From Parabacteroides distasonis (lineage in GTDB: Bacteria > Bacteroidota > Bacteroidia > Bacteroidales > Tannerellaceae): DNA of 64,000 bases. The position numbers were made by a program, and so were the translations under genes. Below the pieces are notes generated by a model, which worked only from the letters and a program-made list of their open reading frames with translations, was not told where the DNA came from and ran no database searches. The DNA lies in NCBI GenBank assembly GCA_015060925.1, contig SUXM01000006.1, forward strand, positions 53,719 through 117,718, given 5' to 3'. Each line of letters begins with the position of its first letter. Within the stretch, counting starts at the first letter, position 1. This document shows, one piece after another, positions 43,271 through 51,827 of the stretch.

Positions 43271-44560
43271 ATGATTTTATTAATGTCGGGTGGACTTACA
43301 ATCGCAGCCAGTGCAGTTGTTTTCTTATTGATAACACTGATTTTGGTTGGTGCGTTATTGTTCGCAAAAGCAAAATTGGTTCCCTCTGGTAATGTAAACT
43401 TGAAGGTGAACGGTGAAAAGAATATTGAGACACCGATTGGAGGCACATTGTTAGGTGCTTTGCAAGGTGGTGGAATCTTCTTGTCTTCAGCTTGTGGTGG
43501 TGGTGGTAAATGTGGCCAGTGTCGTGCACAAGTTATTGACGGTGGTGGTGAAATCTTGCCTACAGAAAAGGTGTTCTTCTCTCGTAAGCAGCAGAAAGAT
43601 AACTGGCGTTTGGCTTGCCAGTGCAAGGTGAAAGAAGATATGACCGTTAAGGTTCCGGATGAAGTATTCGGCGTAAAAGAATGGGAATGTGAAGTTATTT
43701 CCAATAAGAACGTGGCTACCTTTATTAAAGAGTTTATCGTGGCTCTTCCTAAGGGTGAACACATGGACTTTATCCCAGGTTCTTATGCACAGATCAAGAT
43801 TCCTACTTATACAATGGACTATGACAAGGATATTGATAAGAGCTTGATTGGTGATGAATACTTGCCGGCTTGGGAAAAATTCGGTTTGTTTGGCTTGAAG
43901 TGTAAGAATGAAGAAGCTACTATCCGTGCTTACTCTATGGCTAACTATCCGGCAGAAGGTGATCGTATCATGTTGACTGTACGTATTGCTACACCTCCGT
44001 TTAAACCGAAAGAACAAGGTCCTGGATTTATGGATGTAATGCCGGGTATTGCTTCTTCTTATATCTTTACATTGAAACCGGGTGACAAAGTAACCATGAG
44101 TGGTCCTTATGGAGACTTCCATCCGATCTTCGACTCTAAACGTGAAATGATGTGGGTCGGTGGTGGTGCCGGTATGGCTCCGTTGCGTGCTCAGATCATG
44201 CACTTGACTAAGACATTGAAGACTACAGACCGCAAGATGTCATATTTCTACGGTGCTCGTGCATTGAATGAAGTATTCTATTTGGAAGATTTCTTGGCTA
44301 TTGAAAAGGAATTCCCGAACTTCTCATTCCATTTGGCGCTTGACCGTCCGGATCCTGCAGCTGATGCAGCAGGCGTGAAATATACAGCAGGTTTCGTTCA
44401 TCAGGTGATTTATGATACTTATTTGAAAGATCATGAAGCTCCGGAAGATATTGAATACTACATGTGTGGTCCAGGCCCGATGTCTAAAGCTGTAGAGAAC
44501 ATGCTTGACAATTTGGGTGTACCGCCTGAAATGTTGCATTTCGATAACTTTGGTGCATAA
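43271..44560 (+). CDS. nqrF: Na+-translocating NADH:quinone reductase subunit F
   Basis: 429 residues. One N-terminal helix (about 9-31). The 2Fe-2S domain has C75, C81, C84 and C116 (SACGGGGKCGQC, LACQC). The FAD part has the RAYSMAN motif and the NADH part has GGGAGMAPLR with YYMCGPGPM near the end. Known: the entry point for NADH electrons. The gene ends the operon at a very strong terminator. Confidence 0.96.
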   Translation: MILLMSGGLTIAASAVVFLLITLILVGALLFAKAKLVPSGNVNLKVNGEKNIETPIGGTLLGALQGGGIFLSSACGGGGKCGQCRAQVIDGGGEILPTEKVFFSRKQQKDNWRLACQCKVKEDMTVKVPDEVFGVKEWECEVISNKNVATFIKEFIVALPKGEHMDFIPGSYAQIKIPTYTMDYDKDIDKSLIGDEYLPAWEKFGLFGLKCKNEEATIRAYSMANYPAEGDRIMLTVRIATPPFKPKEQGPGFMDVMPGIASSYIFTLKPGDKVTMSGPYGDFHPIFDSKREMMWVGGGAGMAPLRAQIMHLTKTLKTTDRKMSYFYGARALNEVFYLEDFLAIEKEFPNFSFHLALDRPDPAADAAGVKYTAGFVHQVIYDTYLKDHEAPEDIEYYMCGPGPMSKAVENMLDNLGVPPEMLHFDNFGA

Positions 44561-44574
44561 TAAGTGACACTTAA

Positions 44575-44625
44575 AAGAATAAAAAAGAGGAAAAGTCCAT
44601 GGGGCTTTTCCTCTTTTTTATTCTT
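44575..44625. terminator. Terminator of the nqr operon
   Basis: A 21-bp perfect stem, aagaataaaaaagaggaaa... (44575-44595) with its complement at 44605-44625. A/T runs on both sides let it work for GH31 from the other strand as well. Confidence 0.92.
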
Positions 44626-44638
44626 ATGGAATGACTTT

Positions 44639-46789
44639 TTATTTTGTCATGAAACGGAATGTATATTCTCCATTGTAAGACCAAACCTTTTTACCTTCCG
44701 GGATTGAGACATTACCTTTCTTATTTCCATTACTATCAACATCAACGGTAATTGTCATGTAGGTATATTCCCCTTTTTCGTAATTGTAGGTTTTACCATC
44801 ATCATCATATAAATCATAAGAACCCGGTTTTGACCCGTAGTGACGGATTTCCAATGGATACTTGCTCTCATCAACTTGGGTGATAGGAGGCCATAATGGG
44901 ATGATACCGCCATCTTTTACAAATAATGGGATTCGGTCTAAATCCGGTTTGACAGTAATGATTTCGCCATCACCCACATATTCTCCGGTGTAGAAATCGA
45001 ACCATTTTCCTTGTGGCAGAATCACATCTCGTTCTTTCTCTCCGGCAAACATAGGAGCTACCAACAGATTTTCTCCGGCCATAAATTGATCTTTGGATTC
45101 TTTCTTTATTGCTATGACATACGGATTATCGGTAGAATCCCATTTGCCTTTTTCAATTTGATCTTTGGCAGTAAAACCGGATTCTAAATTCATCGCACGC
45201 ATAGGAGGAGTTCCGTTAAAGGCATAATCAGCAAAAGCAGTATAGAAATAGGGGATCAACTGCATACGTAATAATGTCACCTCTTTAACCTGTTTCTCAA
45301 CTTCGGCAAATGTCCAAGGTTTCGTACCGTCAGCCCATGCATTGATCATGGCCAAAGGAGAGAAGCATACTGATTGGATACGGCGGAGTAATTCTTCTGA
45401 AGTTTTCGTTTCTCTTGCTTCCGGCGACCATAAAACCCCGATAAAAGAACTGTTGATAAGGGCAGTGATAAAGTCTCGATGATCGTAATAGTCATTATAA
45501 AGCACAAACGGGAAAGAAGAGGTTCCGGCATTGCCTGAACGAACCAATCCATAGGTGCGTTCGTTTTTCTCACGATAGATTTCGGAGAATGTTCGCTGGA
45601 TTAACGAACCATAGATTTGTCTGATCTGTTCAGCAGCTATCCCGGAAGGAAATGATGCCAAATCCGGCCATAACCAGAAGTCATATCCATCATTTTCATC
45701 CATTTTGTAACCACTAACACCTATATCCGTCATATTTTTCTTGAAATGGCCTTGGATGATGTTACAAGCTTCCGGTATCGTATAATCTGCTACCAATCCA
45801 TTCCATAGCATGTGGCTACCGGTATAGGGTTTGATGGATTCATATATTTCACTTGCAGGAGAGATGCCGGGATTAAACCAAAGGTTAGTCCGTACATTTT
45901 GATGTAGTAAATCCTCTACAAACTGTTTCGGATTTGGGTAACGGGTTGGATCCCATTGGTATGAACAGGGATAGGAATGAGACATCCAACCGGGTTCAAG
46001 ACCTATGACAGAAAGCGGGAATCCTCTTTTCTGAAATTCTGCGACCTCTTTTTTTACATCTTCATCAGAATACATCATATGTACACGCTGCCAAAATCCT
46101 AATCCCCATTTGGGAGGTAACGTTCCGCCACCATTGTATAAGTTAAATCGGCGGACAACATCCAACATGTTTTCTCCGGCAAACAATACAACTTCTACAC
46201 CCTCTGCCGGAACTAAAATCTCCAAATTATCAGAATAAGGAACAGGTTGCCAATCGGCATCTGTATTGCGATTATAGATAGTAGCAGGATGTTTTGCATC
46301 TTTTCGTAATCCGGTCAAATATACTTTTAGGTATCGGGCTGAGTTGATGAAAGCCCCGTATCCTTTGCTTGAAACGAAGAAAGGAACAGGAGCATGCGTA
46401 CGGCCATTGTCTTTTCCACCGTAATGGTCTACATGTAATTCATGGATCCTTCCTCTTTGGTTGATGGTTTTGAAATTCAATCCGAGGCCATAGATTTTTT
46501 CATCCTTGTCAAGCGGGAAACGGATGTAGGTTTTTCCATCTATCTCTTCAAATTTGATATCCTTTTTGTCGAAAGGAAGTTCGGCGGTAGGCATAGCATT
46601 GATGACATCCCATTTGGGCTGAATGTTCAATTCGCTTCGTAAGTTTATTTTCTCTGGTCGTCCAACAGATGTTTGCCAAACACCTGAAGCTTGTTGTTCC
46701 CATTGAGGCGAACTCATATCTGGTTGACCTGTCGGTGTACAGGCAGCCAAAGATAGGAGTGCGAGAGGGAAATAATACAATCTTTTCAT
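44639..46789 (-). CDS. GH31 family glycosidase lipoprotein
   Basis: 716 residues. Lipoprotein signal ends LAAC (Cys about 17). GH31 order: N-terminal beta-sandwich with YGLGLNFKTINQRG; barrel with PPKWGLGFWQ, then GYKMDENDGYDFW carrying the catalytic Asp, and ERTYGLVRSGNAG and DYYDHRD downstream; C-terminal sandwich with LFVKDGGIIPL. Known: GH31 members act on alpha-glucosides, alpha-xylosides or sulfoquinovosides; the sequence alone does not fix which. Not next to SusCD genes. The upstream gap holds repeat copy C. Confidence 0.9.
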   Translation of the reverse strand: MKRLYYFPLALLSLAACTPTGQPDMSSPQWEQQASGVWQTSVGRPEKINLRSELNIQPKWDVINAMPTAELPFDKKDIKFEEIDGKTYIRFPLDKDEKIYGLGLNFKTINQRGRIHELHVDHYGGKDNGRTHAPVPFFVSSKGYGAFINSARYLKVYLTGLRKDAKHPATIYNRNTDADWQPVPYSDNLEILVPAEGVEVVLFAGENMLDVVRRFNLYNGGGTLPPKWGLGFWQRVHMMYSDEDVKKEVAEFQKRGFPLSVIGLEPGWMSHSYPCSYQWDPTRYPNPKQFVEDLLHQNVRTNLWFNPGISPASEIYESIKPYTGSHMLWNGLVADYTIPEACNIIQGHFKKNMTDIGVSGYKMDENDGYDFWLWPDLASFPSGIAAEQIRQIYGSLIQRTFSEIYREKNERTYGLVRSGNAGTSSFPFVLYNDYYDHRDFITALINSSFIGVLWSPEARETKTSEELLRRIQSVCFSPLAMINAWADGTKPWTFAEVEKQVKEVTLLRMQLIPYFYTAFADYAFNGTPPMRAMNLESGFTAKDQIEKGKWDSTDNPYVIAIKKESKDQFMAGENLLVAPMFAGEKERDVILPQGKWFDFYTGEYVGDGEIITVKPDLDRIPLFVKDGGIIPLWPPITQVDESKYPLEIRHYGSKPGSYDLYDDDGKTYNYEKGEYTYMTITVDVDSNGNKKGNVSIPEGKKVWSYNGEYTFRFMTK

Positions 46790-46827
46790 AAACTATAATT
46801 TAAAATATAAAAAACACATGGAATATA

Positions 46828-46903
46828 CCCCGGCAAAAACTATATCCGATGTAAGTGACAATTACATCGGACGTAAATTCAATTACCTCGGAGGTAGTCC
46901 GGG
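46828..46903 (-). repeat. Three-unit palindromic intergenic repeat, copy C
   Basis: Inverted pair tccgatgtaa (46845-46854) and ttacatcgga (46862-46871), then unit III ttacctcggaggtagt (about 46883-46898), itself a small palindrome. Outer arms cccgg (46828-46832) and ccggg (46899-46903) could close the whole element into a cloverleaf-like fold. Confidence 0.75.
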
Positions 46904-46931
46904 AAAACATCAGTATGGAGATTGATACCCT

Positions 46932-47150
46932 TTAGCATTCTTCAAGCTGTTCCGGGAAACTCTCTTTTAAGATGGATCGAGCACGCTCCAAATCTTTATC
47001 CAACACCATTACCCGTATATCAAAACAGGACAAGACTTGGTTTAGGTCTTCGCCTTGTAAGACCGAATCGATACCTTCGGATGATAACAAATCTTGTAGC
47101 ATTTGGGCTTTGAAGATTTCTGCGAAAGATGTAAGTTCTACCATTTCCAT
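46932..47150 (-). CDS. DUF2007 putative signal-transducing protein
   Basis: 72 residues in a ferredoxin-like fold: ELTSFAEIFKAQMLQDLLSSEGID, then IRVMVLDKDLERARSIL. This is DUF2007. Known: small proteins with no assigned function. It begins 3 bp after the nuclease-domain gene stop on the same strand, so the two are co-transcribed. Confidence 0.8.
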   Translation of the reverse strand: MEMVELTSFAEIFKAQMLQDLLSSEGIDSVLQGEDLNQVLSCFDIRVMVLDKDLERARSILKESFPEQLEEC

Positions 47151-47153
47151 AAG

Positions 47154-47603
47154 CTATAATTTATCGTAATCAGGAATCACATCTAAAAAGGAATAAGATC
47201 GGTTGTCGTAATCAATTTTACAACAATAATGGTTGATACCATTGCTGACAATCAGATAGTCAACATGAAGAGCCATGTTATAACGCGCTATTTGGTCGAA
47301 TACAGCGCTTGTAATGGTAACAGTGGGAGCTTTGTATTCCACAATCATCAAAGGGTCTAAAAAACGATTATATGCGACCGTATCACAACGCTTGGATGTC
47401 CCGTTGAGTTTGACTTGCACTTCGTTGCCGAGCAGTTCTCCGGGGTATTTTTTCTGGGTAATCAAGTAATGGACAAAATGCTGTCGTACCCATTCTTCCG
47501 GAGTCAGGGTCACATATTTTTTTCGTATCGGATCAAAAATCATGCGCTTTCCCTCTTTGACTATTATTTTCGGAGTAAATCCTGGTAAATTTAATGCAAG
47601 CAT
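47154..47603 (-). CDS. HsdR_N-like PD-(D/E)XK nuclease-domain protein
   Basis: 149 residues. Matches the N-terminal nuclease module of type I restriction enzyme R subunits. The PD-(D/E)XK core is visible: KRCDTVAYN with its Asp, then LMIVEYKAP with ExK, followed by a Gln-helix-like FDQIARYN. No helicase part and no hsdM or hsdS nearby. Known: stand-alone HsdR_N_2 proteins are widespread in Bacteroidota as apparent housekeeping genes of unknown role. It has a consensus promoter lying across the divergent holA start. Confidence 0.82.
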   Translation of the reverse strand: MLALNLPGFTPKIIVKEGKRMIFDPIRKKYVTLTPEEWVRQHFVHYLITQKKYPGELLGNEVQVKLNGTSKRCDTVAYNRFLDPLMIVEYKAPTVTITSAVFDQIARYNMALHVDYLIVSNGINHYCCKIDYDNRSYSFLDVIPDYDKL

Positions 47604-47630
47604 TTTGTATATTTGTTTTTAATTCTACAC

Positions 47631-47662
47631 CAAAGGTAGTAATATTATATAAATATGGCAAA
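47631..47662 (-). promoter_or_regulatory. Promoter of the nuclease-domain/DUF2007 operon
   Basis: Minus strand: TTTG (47662-47659), 20-bp spacer, TACCTTTG (47638-47631). The -33 box lies inside codons 2-3 of holA on the other strand. holA itself has a TATATTTG element at 47608-47615. Confidence 0.68.
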
Positions 47663-48677
47663 AAAAGAATATACATACGAAGAGATATGCCGTGATATTG
47701 TTGCCAAAAAATTCGCACCTGTATATGTTTTAATGGGTGATGAACCTTTTTTCATGGATCAAATAACGGATTTGTTAATTACTCATGTATTGGATGAATC
47801 AGAACGTGATTTTAATCAAGTTATCATGTATGGGGCTGATACGGATTCCGCATCGATTATAAATGCGGCACGCCGTTTTCCAATGATGTCCGAATATCAA
47901 TTGGTTGTTGTTAGAGAGGCACAATTAATTCGGGATATTGAATTCCTCTCCAACTATGTAAAAAATCCATTAAAGTCCACTGTTTTGGTCATTAATTATA
48001 AGTATAAAAATTTAGATAAACGGAAAGCATTAGCGACAGGAACTGAGAAAGTCGGAGTACTGTTTGAATCTAAAAAAATACCCGATTATAAAATGCCTTC
48101 GTTTATCGTTTCTTTCATGCAAAAACGTTCAATTAATATTGACAATAAAGCGGCTCAAATGTTGGCTGATTATTTAGGAAATGATTTAAACCGTTTGAAC
48201 AAAGAATTGGAGAAATTAACTCTATTATTACCAGAAAAAGGGGTAAGGAGAATTACTCCTGAATTGATAGAAAAAAACATCGGGATAAGTAAAGAATTCA
48301 ATAATTTTGAGTTGATAAAAGCCTTGGCAACAAAGGACATTTTAAAGGCGAATCAGATTGCCCAATACTTTGAAAAAAATCCAAAAAGCAATCCGATTCA
48401 GATGACATTGCCTGTATTATTCAATTACTTTTCCAACCTGTTGATTTGCTATTATACAAAGGATCGGACGGAGGCCGGATTAATGACAGCATTAGGATTG
48501 CGTGGCACATTCCAGGCTAAAGATTATATACAAGGGATGCGTCATTATTCGGCAATGAAGGTGTTTAATCTGATTAGTGATATCCGGACTACGGATGCCC
48601 GCTCGAAGGGGATAGACAATAACTCGGCCTCGGACGCAGAACTACTGAAGGAGCTACTTTATAAAATCCTGCATTAA
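47655..48677 (+). CDS. holA: DNA polymerase III subunit delta
   Basis: 340 residues. HolA features: PVYVLMGDEPFFMDQI near the start, SEYQLVVVREAQ in place of a Walker B region, NIGISKEFNNFELIKALA and a C-terminal LRGTFQAKDY domain. Known: delta opens the sliding clamp in the loader complex. Transcribed alone from a -7 element at 47608-47615 and ended by the stem at 48712. Confidence 0.93.
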   Translation: MAKKEYTYEEICRDIVAKKFAPVYVLMGDEPFFMDQITDLLITHVLDESERDFNQVIMYGADTDSASIINAARRFPMMSEYQLVVVREAQLIRDIEFLSNYVKNPLKSTVLVINYKYKNLDKRKALATGTEKVGVLFESKKIPDYKMPSFIVSFMQKRSINIDNKAAQMLADYLGNDLNRLNKELEKLTLLLPEKGVRRITPELIEKNIGISKEFNNFELIKALATKDILKANQIAQYFEKNPKSNPIQMTLPVLFNYFSNLLICYYTKDRTEAGLMTALGLRGTFQAKDYIQGMRHYSAMKVFNLISDIRTTDARSKGIDNNSASDAELLKELLYKILH

Positions 48678-48711
48678 ATCTCTTTTTGTCATCAAAATGA
48701 TTAAAAAAGTT

Positions 48712-48768
48712 GGCTTTTTTCTGAACTAATATTTCGTTAGGACAGTAAAAAGCCCTTTTTCTTTTTGT
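48712..48768 (+). terminator. Terminator after holA
   Basis: Stem ggcttttttctg (48712-48723) with cagtaaaaagcc (48743-48754), one mismatch, followed by ctttttctttttg. Confidence 0.75.
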
Positions 48769-49400
48769 TTATCAGCTTGTTAAGATTGTTTTTACCCCTC
48801 TGAGATTTGAATATTTTTCTTTAATCGACCATTTAGACAGAAAAAACGGGAAAAATAAGGGGATGAACTGTGACTCCCGTTTTGGTAGAATGTAGATACT
48901 TTTCTAATAAGACATTTTGTCAGTCTAAAAAATAATCCTACTCGTTATCTATTTAAAAATGTATACATAAAACGAGATATTATGATTGTATACATAGGAT
49001 TTTATATGAAATTGTACTGTTTACATAACTATATTGTAAACAGTTTTAGTAGCTATTACATTTGTAATATATAGAAAGAAGTTACAAATGTAGTCGTAAT
49101 AGGTCGCTTCTAAAGAAGATATGTTTTGTTTGTGTAATCCAAATAAAACCAATTAATTAAACCAATATTTTAAATAAGTGCATTAAGATAGACGTTACAA
49201 ATGTACAATTATATTGTCTATATATGTATATTTTCGCCTATTTTATACATATAAATATTTATTATTCAATTGATTATGTTTAAAATTGAAAGTATATCTT
49301 TAATGTTAAATATAGATGTATTTATCCTGTTTTCAAATGTTGCATGTAAAGATGTAATCTTTTATTTACATAAGTATAAGTTTAATGTTATAAAAATAAA
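48769..49400. other. Long AT-rich intergenic region rich in palindromes
   Basis: No credible gene. It holds a stem acggga/tcccgt at about 48845-48881, two tgtataca palindromes (48960-48967 and 48987-48994), a perfect inverted repeat ctgtttaca N9 tgtaaacag (49017-49043), a palindrome attacatttgtaat (49055-49068), and two further ttacaaatgta motifs (49082-49092 and 49195-49205). Confidence 0.6.
49034..49064 (+). promoter_or_regulatory. Orphan promoter inside inverted repeats
   Basis: TTG (49034-49036), 20-bp spacer, TACATTTG (49057-49064). The -33 box lies in the right arm of ctgtttaca N9 tgtaaacag and the -7 box lies in attacatttgtaat. It points to a stretch with no reading frame, so a small RNA or a long leader is possible. 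Confidence 0.45.
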
Positions 49401-49431
49401 TTGCACATTTGAGAATTATAGTTTATATTTG
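49401..49431 (+). promoter_or_regulatory. Promoter of the XRE regulator gene
   Basis: TTG (49401-49403), 20-bp spacer, TATATTTG (49424-49431), about 85 bp before the start codon. Confidence 0.6.
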
Positions 49432-49516
49432 TATCGCCATTCAAAAAATTAAATAGAGTACTAAAAAACGGACAGAATGGCAGTTTTTGAGAATTTATTA
49501 AGTGTATAAAGAGGAT

Positions 49517-49966
49517 ATGATAGAACGTATTACTCAAATCATGGAACATGAAGGCTTGTCTCCCTCTAAATTTGCTGATGAGATCGGTATTCAACGTTCT
49601 GCAGTTTCACATATTTTGAATGGAAGGAACAATGCCAGCTTAGATGTCTTGATGAAAATCTTGAGCAGATTCACTTATGTTGATACTGACTGGCTCCTGT
49701 TTGGTAAAGGTGAAATGGAACGCACTATCGTTTCAAATTTGCCTGTTAACCCTCAAAATACGCCCGTAAATCCGTCCGATCGGTCGCTTTTTCCTGAATA
49801 TCGCAAGGAAAATGGGGTTGATACACCTGTAAACTTAACTCAACCGCCTGTTGTTGAGAGAATTATACATCAAGATAACAAGTGTAAAAAAGTAACCAAA
49901 ATAATGATATTTTACTCTGATAACACATTTGATACCTTTATTTCTGAGAAAAGTGAGAAAGAATAG
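49517..49966 (+). CDS. XRE-family HTH transcriptional regulator
   Basis: 149 residues from the ATG at 49517, preceded by gagga; an upstream GTG at 49502 would add five residues. HTH at about 4-60: ITQIMEHEGLSPSKFADEIGIQRSAVSHILNGR (in parts), DVLMKILSRF, DWLLFGKGEM. This form is common in Bacteroidota. The C-terminal 90 residues are low-complexity (Pro, Asn, Val) and end with a short conserved KVTKIMIFYSDNTFDTF. It faces the palindrome-rich region upstream, whose repeats are candidate binding sites. pyrK follows 35 bp later behind a -7 element TATCTTTG at 49968-49975. Confidence 0.85.
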   Translation: MIERITQIMEHEGLSPSKFADEIGIQRSAVSHILNGRNNASLDVLMKILSRFTYVDTDWLLFGKGEMERTIVSNLPVNPQNTPVNPSDRSLFPEYRKENGVDTPVNLTQPPVVERIIHQDNKCKKVTKIMIFYSDNTFDTFISEKSEKE

Positions 49967-50001
49967 GTATCTTTGTGTATAATTAGAGTAAATCATATTA
50001 T

Positions 50002-50781
50002 ATGAAGAAGTACATGCTGGATTTGAAGGTAACAGAGAATTGTCGCCTTCATAAAAATTATTGCTTACTGAAATTAACCTCAGATCAGACATTGCCGGAA
50101 ATGCTTCCTGGGCAGTTTGTCCAAGTTCGTGTGGATCATTCTCCTACTACTTTCCTTCGTCGCCCTATCTCAATCAATTATGTGGATAGAACCACGAATG
50201 AATTATGGTTGTTGGTTCAGCTTGTCGGTGATGGTACGCGTCGTATGGCAGAATATAAGTCGGGAGACATTGTGAATATCATGCTTCCTTTGGGAAATGG
50301 CTTCTCTATGCCGGAAGATAAAGAGCAAAAGTTGCTTTTAATTGGTGGTGGTGTAGGTACTGCTCCGATGTTGTATTTGGGGGCAGCTTTGAAAAAGGCC
50401 GGATATACGCCTACTTTCCTTCTGGGTGCCCGCTCAAAGGATGACGTATTGCAGTTGGATCTCTTTGAACAGTTTGGAAATGTGTATGTTACAACAGAAG
50501 ATGGATCCTTGGGAGAAAAGGGGTATGTGACTAATCATTCGATTCTAAAAGAGGTTCATTTCGATCAAATTTACACGTGTGGGCCTAAACCAATGATGAT
50601 GGCTGTCGCTAAGTATGCGAGTGCAGAATCTATTGCTTGCGAGGTTTCTCTTGAAAACACAATGGCTTGTGGCATAGGTGCTTGCCTTTGCTGTGTAGAA
50701 AAGACCAAAGATGAACATCATGTGTGTGTATGTACTGAAGGACCTGTATTTAATATAGAAAAATTGACATGGCTGAATTAA
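50002..50781 (+). CDS. pyrK: Dihydroorotate dehydrogenase electron-transfer subunit
   Basis: 259 residues. FAD domain with [12 protein letters not shown] part with [18 protein letters not shown], and a C-terminal 2Fe-2S site [14 protein letters not shown] with the last Cys in VCVCTEGP. Known: passes electrons from PyrD to NAD+. Its end overlaps the pyrD start by 13 bp. Confidence 0.95.
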   Translation: MKKYMLDLKVTENCRLHKNYCLLKLTSDQTLPEMLPGQFVQVRVDHSPTTFLRRPISINYVDRTTNELWLLVQLVGDGTRRMAEYKSGDIVNIMLPLGNGFSMPEDKEQKLLLIGGGVGTAPMLYLGAALKKAGYTPTFLLGARSKDDVLQLDLFEQFGNVYVTTEDGSLGEKGYVTNHSILKEVHFDQIYTCGPKPMMMAVAKYASAESIACEVSLENTMACGIGACLCCVEKTKDEHHVCVCTEGPVFNIEKLTWLN

Positions 50782-51680
50782 ACGTAAACATTGGAAATTT
50801 GCAGATGAAGAACCCGGTCATGACTGCATCGGGTACTTTTGGATATGGTATTGAGTATGCTGATTTTATGGATATTTCCCGCTTGGGTGGCATCATTGTA
50901 AAAGGAACTACCATTCAGCCTCGTGAAGGAAATTTATACCCTCGAATGGCAGAAACCCCTTCTGGAATGTTGAATGCAGTGGGGTTGCAAAACAAAGGTG
51001 CAGACTATTTTGTGGAACATATTTATCCTCAAATCAAGGATGTCGATACAAATATGATTGTAAACGTAAGTGGTTCATCTGTTGAAACTTATGTGGAGTG
51101 TGCCGAAAGGATAGCTGCTTTGGATAAGATTCCTGCAATTGAACTTAATATCTCTTGCCCGAATGTCAAACAGGGAGGGATGGCTTTTGGTGTGACTGCT
51201 TGTGGCGCGAGTGAAGTCGTGAAAGCAGTCCGTAAGGTTTATCCAAAGACTTTGATTGTCAAATTGTCCCCCAACGTGACCGATATAACAGAAATTGCGA
51301 GAGCTGTAGAAGCAGAGGGAGCTGATGCTGTTTCTTTGATCAATACGATGTTGGGAATGGCGATTCATGCAGAGAAAAGAAAACCTATTTTGTCAACAAT
51401 TACCGGTGGTTTATCAGGCCCTTGTGTGAAGCCTGTAGCTTTGAGAATGGTTTGGCAAACCTATAAAGCTGTAAAGATTCCTATCATCGGATTAGGCGGT
51501 ATTTCTAATTGGAAAGATGCTGTAGAATTTATGTTGGCGGGTGCTACTGCTATCCAAATTGGAACTTATAATTTTGTGGATCCAGCTGTCGGTATAAAGG
51601 TGATAGATGGCATGGAGGATTATTGTAATAGGCATGGATTTTCGTCTATTCGTGAGTTGACAGGGGCTCTGGATATTTGA
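50769..51680 (+). CDS. pyrD: Dihydroorotate dehydrogenase, class 1B catalytic subunit
   Basis: 303 residues. The base Cys is C130 in [11 protein letters not shown], the class 1B mark. NAVGLQNKG and [22 protein letters not shown] (in part) form the FMN and phosphate sites. Known: oxidises dihydroorotate to orotate with NAD+ through PyrK. The overlap with pyrK suggests translational coupling. Confidence 0.96.
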   Translation: MAELNVNIGNLQMKNPVMTASGTFGYGIEYADFMDISRLGGIIVKGTTIQPREGNLYPRMAETPSGMLNAVGLQNKGADYFVEHIYPQIKDVDTNMIVNVSGSSVETYVECAERIAALDKIPAIELNISCPNVKQGGMAFGVTACGASEVVKAVRKVYPKTLIVKLSPNVTDITEIARAVEAEGADAVSLINTMLGMAIHAEKRKPILSTITGGLSGPCVKPVALRMVWQTYKAVKIPIIGLGGISNWKDAVEFMLAGATAIQIGTYNFVDPAVGIKVIDGMEDYCNRHGFSSIRELTGALDI

Positions 51681-51688
51681 TAAGATAT

Positions 51689-51732
51689 AAAGCGTATAAA
51701 AAGATTTAAATAATAGTTTTTTTATACGTTTT
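51689..51732 (+). terminator. Terminator after pyrKD
   Basis: AT-rich stem aaagcgtataaaaa (51689-51702) with tttttatacgtttt ending at 51732, one unpaired G. It lies 8 bp past the pyrD stop. Confidence 0.65.
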
Positions 51733-51827
51733 ATTTGTATATAATTCAAATTAATTTTTATAAATTTGAGGCATATTATTTATGCCTTAAATCATAAATA
51801 AAAATAATACTATAAAACATGATTATT

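Noticed and set aside
43487..44203. 238-codon open frame antisense to nqrF
   Set aside because: nqrF is certain from its iron-sulfur, FAD and NADH motifs; the antisense frame has no family features.
38697..44560. RNF complex as an alternative to NQR
   Set aside because: NqrA and the NqrF FAD/NADH subunit are present and there is no RnfB or RnfC; the subunit order is nqrABCDEF.
49270..49452. 60-codon frame upstream of the XRE gene
   Set aside because: Very AT-rich, overlaps the XRE promoter elements, low-complexity translation.
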